This document shows positions 46,282-51,235 of a stretch of DNA of 51,235 nucleotides, one piece after another; position 1 is the stretch's first letter; the number at the start of each line of letters is the position of its first letter. The DNA is taken from NCBI GenBank assembly GCA_905479655.1, contig CAJQNK010000131.1, positions 1 to 51,235 of the forward strand, written 5' to 3'. This DNA is from an uncultured bacterium. Lineage in GTDB: Bacteria; Acidobacteriota; Thermoanaerobaculia; Multivoradales; JAHEKO01. The notes under the pieces were generated by a model that saw nothing but the letters and a program-made list of their open reading frames with translations, was not told where the DNA came from and searched no databases. The translations under genes were made by a program, and so were the position numbers.

Positions 46282-47104
46282 CGTCGCCCCCTCCCGCTCC
46301 CTTCCAGAGGTCGCCCTCGAGGCGAGGCGTGATCTCTTGATAGGCCCAGTCGAACGCAGAGTCGAAATCCCACTCGATCCCGACCGCCAGGAGAGGCTGG
46401 AGGTCGGCGATGAATCTCCGGTCCATCCGCTTCCCGGCCAGATTCGCTTCCAGCTCGGCCCTCGAGACCCTGAGTCCGTCGGCGGCCAAATACTCGCCGA
46501 AGCAAAGAACGACCCGGTCGAGGTCAACGGTTCCGTGTCGCGAGGCCCACCAGAGGTCGAAGAGGTCCCGGCCCTTGTTGCGCTGGTAGAGAGCCCGCAG
46601 CTTCGTGCCGAGCAGCTCGTCGAGCGCATAGGTCGCGACCCGCGAGCTGCCGGAGAACCAGCGCGAACGAATCGTGAACTCTCTGGTCTCGAAGCCCAGA
46701 ACGGCGAAGTGCTCTCTGGAATTGATCTCGACCTTCAACCGGAGCGGAAGCGGCGGAGAGTCCTCTGAGCGGAATCGGTAGACGAGGGTGACTCGTCCTT
46801 CCTTGAAGGACCGCTTCGGATCACCGAGCCACGAGTCCAATCGCGCGCGAAGGCGATCGATGGTCGGGCCGATCGGCTCGGCGGTCTTCTGGACGAGGTC
46901 GATGTCCTCGGAATAGCGCGGACCCGGAGTCAGCTGGAGCTTGTAGAGCGCAGTTCCACCGCGAAAGGCGAGCGCTTCCGACAACCGGTCGTCGTCGAAG
47001 ATTTCGACCAGCGCGCGGCTGATCACGAGATCCTGCTCGACCTGCGAGCTCTCGGTCCAGGGAGCCTGGCTCCGCCACTCGGTGATGTAGTCGGCGGGGA
47101 TCAC
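46268..47104 (-). CDS. abiEii: AbiEii-type nucleotidyltransferase toxin
   Basis: 278 aa. GTG 47104 overlaps the AbiEi stop (GTGA). The four conserved motifs of the family are present: LAFRGGTALYKL (motif I), RYSEDIDLV (motif II, DxD), LRLKVEINSRE (motif III) and LLGTKLRALYQRNKGRDLFDL (motif IV). AbiEii proteins block growth by adding nucleotides to RNA, mostly tRNA, and act in abortive infection. Active-site residues look intact. The ribosome site is within the abiEi end. The C-terminus is glycine/aspartate-rich (KGAGGGDDGAG). Confidence 0.93.
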   Translation of the reverse strand: MIPADYITEWRSQAPWTESSQVEQDLVISRALVEIFDDDRLSEALAFRGGTALYKLQLTPGPRYSEDIDLVQKTAEPIGPTIDRLRARLDSWLGDPKRSFKEGRVTLVYRFRSEDSPPLPLRLKVEINSREHFAVLGFETREFTIRSRWFSGSSRVATYALDELLGTKLRALYQRNKGRDLFDLWWASRHGTVDLDRVVLCFGEYLAADGLRVSRAELEANLAGKRMDRRFIADLQPLLAVGIEWDFDSAFDWAYQEITPRLEGDLWKGAGGGDDGAG

Positions 47105-47904
47105 AGGTCGGGCTCCAGGTCGGCGTTGATCCAGAGCTTCCAGCGATCGTCCCGTCGGGCGGACGAGGTCTCCGCGCTGGGAATCAACGGCACCGTCTCG
47201 GTGGCGCGAGCTTCCACGAAGCTCGCGAGCTGCTCGCCACGGGTGGAGTGCTCGACGAGATCCAGGATGTACCCCAGTCGCTGTGACCACGGGACGGGGG
47301 ACAGGTCCGCGATCTCCGCCAAACCTACGGGGTCCAACTTCTCTCCCAGCTCCGCGAGCACGGTGGCGACATTGTCGAGCCCGCCACAGCGTTCTGGGTA
47401 CCCAACGAGGTCGTAGGCCGTGGCCTCTGGAGTCGAGATTCTGACGAGACCCCGGGGAGTGTTCACGGTTGCCGTCGGCATCGCGACCGCGTTGTGCCGC
47501 GCGACGAACGAGACGTGGACCAGCCCGCATTCGAGAGACGGGCGATTCTTGGGGACGACGACCTGGAAGACCTGGGGCTGTTGGTGGGCCGCCCCGTGGT
47601 GCCGAGCGGCCGTCAGGAGCCCAGCGTAGTAGGGGATGTCGAGACGCTCCATGAGCTGTGGCACGAACTGATCGGCAGGCAGGCAGCCGACGCGCTGGTG
47701 CTCCGGCGGAACGACGACATGGAAGCCCCTGTAGGGCGATGCCACCAGCCTCTTCTCCTTGAGGCGCCGGAGCGCCGAACGCGCTGCGGTCAGGGAGACG
47801 CCGAGCCCTTCGGCCATCTCCTCGGTGGAAAAGTGGTAGAGGCCGCGAGACGCCCAATCGCGAAGGAGTCTTGAGGCCGAGGAGAGGGGCGCTTCCGGAT
47901 TCAC
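47101..47904 (-). CDS. abiEi: AbiEi-family antitoxin/transcriptional repressor
   Basis: 267 aa, GTG start at 47904. N-terminal winged helix (FSTEEMAEGLGVSLTAARSA with LRRLKEKRLVASPYRGFHVV, about 25-65) that binds the promoter, then the antitoxin domain (YYAGLLTAARHHGAAHQQPQ, VNTPRGLVRISTPEATAYDL, GLDNVATVLAELGEKLD). This order is that of type IV AbiEi antitoxins. An inverted repeat (47913-47931) lies directly before the start and is its likely operator, so the operon should be autorepressed. Confidence 0.92.
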   Translation of the reverse strand: MNPEAPLSSASRLLRDWASRGLYHFSTEEMAEGLGVSLTAARSALRRLKEKRLVASPYRGFHVVVPPEHQRVGCLPADQFVPQLMERLDIPYYAGLLTAARHHGAAHQQPQVFQVVVPKNRPSLECGLVHVSFVARHNAVAMPTATVNTPRGLVRISTPEATAYDLVGYPERCGGLDNVATVLAELGEKLDPVGLAEIADLSPVPWSQRLGYILDLVEHSTRGEQLASFVEARATETVPLIPSAETSSARRDDRWKLWINADLEPDL

Positions 47905-47912
47905 TCGACAAA

Positions 47913-47931
47913 TGTACCGCTTTTCGGTGCA
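47913..47931. promoter_or_regulatory. Inverted repeat TGTACCG-N5-CGGTGCA, candidate AbiEi operator
   Basis: Seven-base arms with one mismatch, 8 bases before the AbiEi start codon. AbiEi proteins bind inverted repeats in their own promoter. A transcript starting here would be nearly leaderless. Confidence 0.5.
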
Positions 47932-47954
47932 TACGTCGAGCGTTTCCTAGAGCC

Positions 47955-48000
47955 GGCCGCTCGGGATTCGAACCCGGAATCCCTGAAAGTCCGAGCCCGC
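47955..48000 (-). other. Degenerate tRNA T-arm-like sequence
   Basis: On the minus strand: TTTCAGGGATTC, then CGGGTTCGAATCCCG (47962-47976), a perfect T-stem and loop, then AGCGGCCGGCTC. No acceptor or anticodon pairing can be completed, so it is not a functional tRNA but could be a further remnant of integration at tRNA genes. Confidence 0.4.
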
Positions 48001-48066
48001 AAACCTCTGTCTTCTGGCGACTTACGCGCCCACCGGAGCCATGAGCGCTCGCGGCGCCCAAATGGG

Positions 48067-48106
48067 CCAGAAGCCGTAATCTCTCGATCTAGGCGACTTA
48101 TGGAAG
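48067..48106. other. Right att-like repeat next to tRNA-Glu
   Basis: CCAGAAGCC-GTAATC-CT...ACTTATGGAAG, then the tRNA end, matches the left copy at 43574. Together they would bracket about 4.5 kb with repA and the AbiE operon. No recombinase gene is present inside. Confidence 0.45.
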
Positions 48107-48182
48107 TGGTAGCGCGTACGGGATTCGAACCCGTGTTACCGGCGTGAGAGGCCGGCGTCCTAGACCCCTAGACGAACGCGCC
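48107..48182 (-). tRNA. tRNA-Glu: tRNA-Glu (CTC anticodon)
   Basis: 76 nt with encoded CCA. Acceptor GGCGCGT pairs with ACGCGCT (first pair G-U as usual in tRNA-Glu). Anticodon stem CCGGC/GCCGG, loop CTCTCAC, anticodon CTC. T-arm ACGGG-TTCGAAT-CCCGT. All arms close. tRNA 3' ends are common integration targets, consistent with the island on its downstream side. Confidence 0.96.
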
Positions 48183-48390
48183 ACAGCCGGCGAGAGGACC
48201 CTGCCGGACGGAGGAAGTTACCAAAGAGCGCAGGGAAGTGCAAGGGGGACGGCAGGGAGGGAAAGGGCAGGGCTCGCGGAGTCGTGAGGCCTGGCGCCGT
48301 GGCGTCGATCACGGCGCTCCGTTCGGCTCCTCGGTTCGCGGTCCTTCGACTTCGCGCCCTCGGCGCTCGCTCGGGACGACACCTGCGAGG

Positions 48391-48786
48391 CTAGCGGGCC
48401 TCCTTGCACGCGACCTTGATGCCGTCGGGGTCGTGGGTCTCGAAGACCATGGCGCCGTCGACGTCCTTCTTGAGGCCGCCGGGGATGTTGCGCTCGCGGA
48501 ACTGGAGATCCTCGTAGGCCTTCTGGGCGGAGGGGACGATGAGGGTGATCGTCATCTCGTGGTGCGGGCCCTGGTAGTCGAAGAGCTCGTCGCGGCCGGA
48601 GCCCTGGGTGGCGGCGGAGCGGCCGAGGACCTCGATGACGCCGGGGCCGGCCTGGAAGAGGGCGCCGCGGACGCCGCCGGACTCCCACTCGTCGATGCGG
48701 CGCAGGCCCAGGATCTGGCCGTAGAAGGCGGTCGTGCTGTCGTAGGACTTCGCGCGCAGGACGACGCGGAACTGTCGGATCTCCAT
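48391..48786 (-). CDS. VOC (glyoxalase/bleomycin-resistance) family protein
   Basis: 131 aa, single VOC domain made of two beta-alpha-beta-beta-beta modules: FRVVLRAKSYDSTTAFYGQILGL with IEVLGRSA, and HHEMTITLIVPSAQKAYEDL with MVFETHDPDGIKVACKE. The DPDG turn and the final strand are typical. Catalytic glutamates and histidines of glyoxalase I are not all evident, so a dioxygenase-like or binding role is equally possible. ATG 48786 with a GGGGAG site. Stands alone. Confidence 0.88.
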   Translation of the reverse strand: MEIRQFRVVLRAKSYDSTTAFYGQILGLRRIDEWESGGVRGALFQAGPGVIEVLGRSAATQGSGRDELFDYQGPHHEMTITLIVPSAQKAYEDLQFRERNIPGGLKKDVDGAMVFETHDPDGIKVACKEAR

Positions 48787-48925
48787 ATCGGGTCGCTCCC
48801 CTTAGATTTCGCCTGGAGGGCCTCCCGGCGAGGCCGGAGAGGCTCGAGATGACTGCGCTTCGTAGCATGCCACCCTCGTCCCGCCGGGGCAACCGAGGGG
48901 TCGGTCCGATGGTATCCTCGCGGCC

Positions 48926-50455
48926 GTGCGATCCACCCCGATCCGCTGGTCCCTGACGCTCTGCGCGTTCCTGCTCGCCCTCGCCCACGCCCCGGTCCGG
49001 GGAGCCGAGGCCGAGGGACGGCTGCACCCGGTGATCTCGCGCGGCACGGGCTACGCCGAGGTGGCCGGGCAGCGCGTCCCGCTGCCCTGGTCCCGGACCT
49101 CGGCCGGACCGCTCGTGGCACTCCAGCCGCTGGTGCCTCTGTTCGGCGGCGAGCTCGAGATCGGTCCCCTGCGCCAGAGCCACACCCTGCGGGTGCAGGA
49201 GATCGAGGCCGTGCTCGGCCCGGACAGCGGATCGATGGTGCTCGACCACCGGATCGTGCCGATCGCGCCGGCCCCGGCCGTCGGGGACGGCGGTCTCCAG
49301 GTCCCGCTCGAGGTGCTGGAGCGGACGTGGGGCGACGCCCTGGGCTGGGAGATCGCCTGGGACGGGGTCACCGGCACCCTGACGGCACGTCAGCGACCGT
49401 CGCGGGAACTCGAACTCGCGGTGGAAGCCCTACACGTCCAGGGGGTGACGACCCTGGTCCTGCGCTTCGACCAGACCCCCCACTACCGGATCGAATCGGG
49501 GGCGGCGCGACTCGTGGTGGACCTGGGTCGGGACGTGATCCGTCTGGCGGAGAGGCGGCCCCTGCCCGACGGCTCGCTGGTCCGCCGGGTCGACATCGGG
49601 GAGCACCGGATCGTCCTCGGCCTCGCGGTCCGGACGGAGGTGACGGACTACGTCCTCGATCGGCCCTTCCGGCTCGTCTTCGACGTGCACCGCGCGGCCC
49701 GCGCGGCGTTCCCCGAGGAGCTGCCGGTCAGGCCACCTCGGGAGCTGCCCGGGGTCAAGACCATCGTGATCGACCCCGGCCACGGAGGTCGGGAGACCGG
49801 CGCCGTGGGCCCCACCGGCCTGCTGGAGAAGGACCTCTCCCTGATGATCGCCCGTTCGGTGCGTCAGCGGCTGCAGGAACGCCTCGGCGTGCGGGTAGTG
49901 CTGACCCGCGACGAGGACGTGGAGCTGCCGCTCGAGAGTCGGACCGCCCTCGCCAACCAGTACAAGGCCGATCTGTTCCTCTCGATCCATCTCAACTCCT
50001 CGCCAGGGTTCCGCGCGCAGGGCGCCGAGACCTACTTCCTGAGCCTGGAGGCCAGCGACGAGGTGGCCGCGGAGGTCGCGGCCCGCGAGAACCAGCCCGC
50101 CGGCCGGGGGATCGTAGAGGCGGAACAGGGTCTCCAGCTCATGCTGTGGGATCTCGCCCAGAGCCACCACCTGGCCGAGAGTCAGCGCCTGGCCACCTTG
50201 ATCCAGGGAGAGCTCAATCGGACCCTGGGGCTCCGGGACCGGGGCGTGAAGCAGGCGCCCTTCGTGGTGCTGCGCGGCGCCGCCATGCCGGCGGTGCTGG
50301 TGGAGCTCGGCTTCCTGAACGACCCCGAGCAGGAGCAGCGGCTGGCGGACACCGCCTACCGCGGTGAGCTGGTAGAGGCTCTGGTGCGCGCCGTCACCCG
50401 CTTCAAGGCTCAGGTCGAGGACCGCGGCGGGAACGCCGCCGAGGCCGTTCCGTGA
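48926..50455 (+). CDS. N-acetylmuramoyl-L-alanine amidase (AmiC type)
   Basis: 509 aa, GTG start at 48926 before a signal peptide (RWSLTLCAFLLALAHAPVRG). A copper-amine-oxidase-N-like region (about 35-155) and an AMIN-like region (about 165-265, LELAVEALHVQGVTTLVLRFD) precede an Amidase_3 domain (about 285-500). Zinc ligands and catalytic residues: His in VIDPGHGGRETGAVG, Glu in LLEKDLSLMIA, His in LFLSIHLNSSP and Glu in AVLVELGFLND. It cleaves septal murein for daughter-cell separation. The downstream GerMN lipoprotein is coupled by GTGA overlap. Confidence 0.93.
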   Translation: MRSTPIRWSLTLCAFLLALAHAPVRGAEAEGRLHPVISRGTGYAEVAGQRVPLPWSRTSAGPLVALQPLVPLFGGELEIGPLRQSHTLRVQEIEAVLGPDSGSMVLDHRIVPIAPAPAVGDGGLQVPLEVLERTWGDALGWEIAWDGVTGTLTARQRPSRELELAVEALHVQGVTTLVLRFDQTPHYRIESGAARLVVDLGRDVIRLAERRPLPDGSLVRRVDIGEHRIVLGLAVRTEVTDYVLDRPFRLVFDVHRAARAAFPEELPVRPPRELPGVKTIVIDPGHGGRETGAVGPTGLLEKDLSLMIARSVRQRLQERLGVRVVLTRDEDVELPLESRTALANQYKADLFLSIHLNSSPGFRAQGAETYFLSLEASDEVAAEVAARENQPAGRGIVEAEQGLQLMLWDLAQSHHLAESQRLATLIQGELNRTLGLRDRGVKQAPFVVLRGAAMPAVLVELGFLNDPEQEQRLADTAYRGELVEALVRAVTRFKAQVEDRGGNAAEAVP

Positions 50456-51066
50456 TCGCCTCGGAGATCGCCCGGCGGACCGCGCGACGGCTCGGCCCGC
50501 TGGCGGCTCTCGCCCTCGCGGCCACGCTGACGCTCGCCGGCTGCGGCGGGGAGGAGACGAAACTCGGCGAGGAGGCGGCGCCGGCCGGCCCTCTGCCGGT
50601 GGCGGAGGCCGGGACGACCGTCAACCTCTACTTCCCGAGCACGGCGGGGCTCCTGGTGCCCGAGGAGAGAGAGGTGGAGCCCACCGACGACCCGGAGGTG
50701 AGGATCCGCCAGGTGCTCGAGGGCCTCCTCGCCGGCCCCGACGAGCCGGGCCGCGTGCCGCCGCTCCCCGAAGGCATCCGGCTGACCTACGCGCGTCTCA
50801 ACCGCGAGGGCATCGCCTACGTCGACCTGGTGGCTCCGGAGCAGGCGGAGCCGCCCTCCTCCGGATCGCTCGACGAGATGCTCACCGTCTACAGCGTCGT
50901 CGATACGGTGCTGCTGAACGTGGGCGAGGCCCGCGCCGTCGTGCTGCTGTGGAACGGCCGGCAGCGGAAGAGCTTCGCCGGGCATCTGGACACGGCGCGG
51001 CCCCTGGTAGCGAATCCCGACCTGGTCGCGCTGCCCCCCGCCGAGAAGGCCGGGGCGGGCGGCTAG
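50452..51066 (+). CDS. GerMN-domain lipoprotein
   Basis: 204 aa. GTG overlaps the amidase TGA. Lipobox at LTLAGCGG. The GerMN domain runs about residues 55-175: VNLYFPSTAGLLVPEEREVE, IRQVLEGLLAGPDEPG, GIAYVDLVA, VYSVVDTVLLNVGEARAVVLLWNGRQ. GerMN proteins are periplasmic, often next to amidases in cell-wall or spore-related operons. Here the pair suggests control of amidase in the envelope. Confidence 0.9.
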   Translation: MIASEIARRTARRLGPLAALALAATLTLAGCGGEETKLGEEAAPAGPLPVAEAGTTVNLYFPSTAGLLVPEEREVEPTDDPEVRIRQVLEGLLAGPDEPGRVPPLPEGIRLTYARLNREGIAYVDLVAPEQAEPPSSGSLDEMLTVYSVVDTVLLNVGEARAVVLLWNGRQRKSFAGHLDTARPLVANPDLVALPPAEKAGAGG

Positions 51067-51094
51067 CCGCCCAGGTCGATCCCCCGGGGGCAGG

Positions 51095-51235
51095 CTAGCC
51101 TGCCCTTCTCACCAACTGTCTACTGCGAGGCCGTAGGTACCTGAATCTGCGGCGTTACGCTCCCGTCGGGCTCCTCGACGTACTGACAGTACGCCTGCGT
51201 CGCCCTCGGTCGCAAGCCTTGCATCTCCAAGCACC
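51095..51235. repeat. Palindromic intergenic element, copy 3 (cut by window end)
   Basis: 141 bases of the element, starting CTAGCCTGCCCTTCTCACC and matching copy 1 up to the window end. An 18-base perfect palindrome (51087-51104) overlaps its left edge. It lies 29 bases after the GerMN gene stop. Its end and any right-flanking gene lie outside the window. Confidence 0.9.

Noticed and set aside
46282..46629. N-terminal extension of the 404-aa protein
   Set aside because: It lies entirely within abiEii in another frame and has a composition unlike the rest of the protein.
47955..48000. A functional tRNA gene
   Set aside because: Only the T-arm can be folded; no acceptor, D or anticodon arm is present.
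43574..48182. Integrase or recombinase of the island
   Set aside because: None of the proteins between the att-like repeats has recombinase motifs; the island, if real, has lost it.

Overview
The window is GC-rich bacterial DNA. A TonB-dependent receptor, a CzcCBA-type envelope-spanning efflux system, several lipoproteins and a periplasmic amidase point to a Gram-negative host. No rRNA or phylogenetic marker apart from leuS is present. The S8 peptidase with SDGYVW repeats and the overall gene mix fit an Acidobacteriota-like lineage, but this is inference only.

Layout. 1-5.2 kb: the C-terminal half of a subtilisin-like protease with ten perfect hexapeptide repeats, then convergent leuS and an amino-acid-dehydrogenase-like gene. 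5.4-12.9 kb: TonB receptor, a 5'-truncated serine hydrolase, a spermidine-synthase-like protein coupled to a membrane partner, an M28 (glutaminyl-cyclase-like) lipoprotein and an EamA exporter. 12.95-19.96 kb: a tight three-gene operon encoding TIR/TIR-like/SIR2, a STAND NTPase and a HEAT-membrane protein. It is the best candidate for an undescribed defence system. 20.1-27.15 kb (+) and 34.24-27.56 kb (-): two MacB-like exporter modules, each with its own two-component system, facing each other. The second has a histidine kinase with two canonical EF-hand loops and two promoters sharing an operator-like palindrome. 34.8-43.3 kb: a CzcCBA metal efflux operon translationally coupled to a proton antiporter fused to a DUF3124-like domain.

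43.6-48.2 kb: an accessory island between a tRNA-Glu(CTC) gene and a decayed tRNA-like copy with a similar flank. It carries a truncated plasmid-type repA and a five-gene coupled operon: AbiEi, AbiEii, a 404-aa helical protein, a 63-aa protein and a 188-aa protein. Two further repA fragments lie at 27.3 kb and 34.5 kb, which suggests past plasmid integration and rearrangement. 48.4-51.2 kb: VOC protein, AmiC-type amidase, GerMN lipoprotein.

Three copies (one cut by the window end) of a ~183-bp near-perfect palindrome bounded by CTAG lie at gene 3' ends. Two of them supply the TAG stop codon of the adjacent gene. They are the most distinctive non-coding feature.
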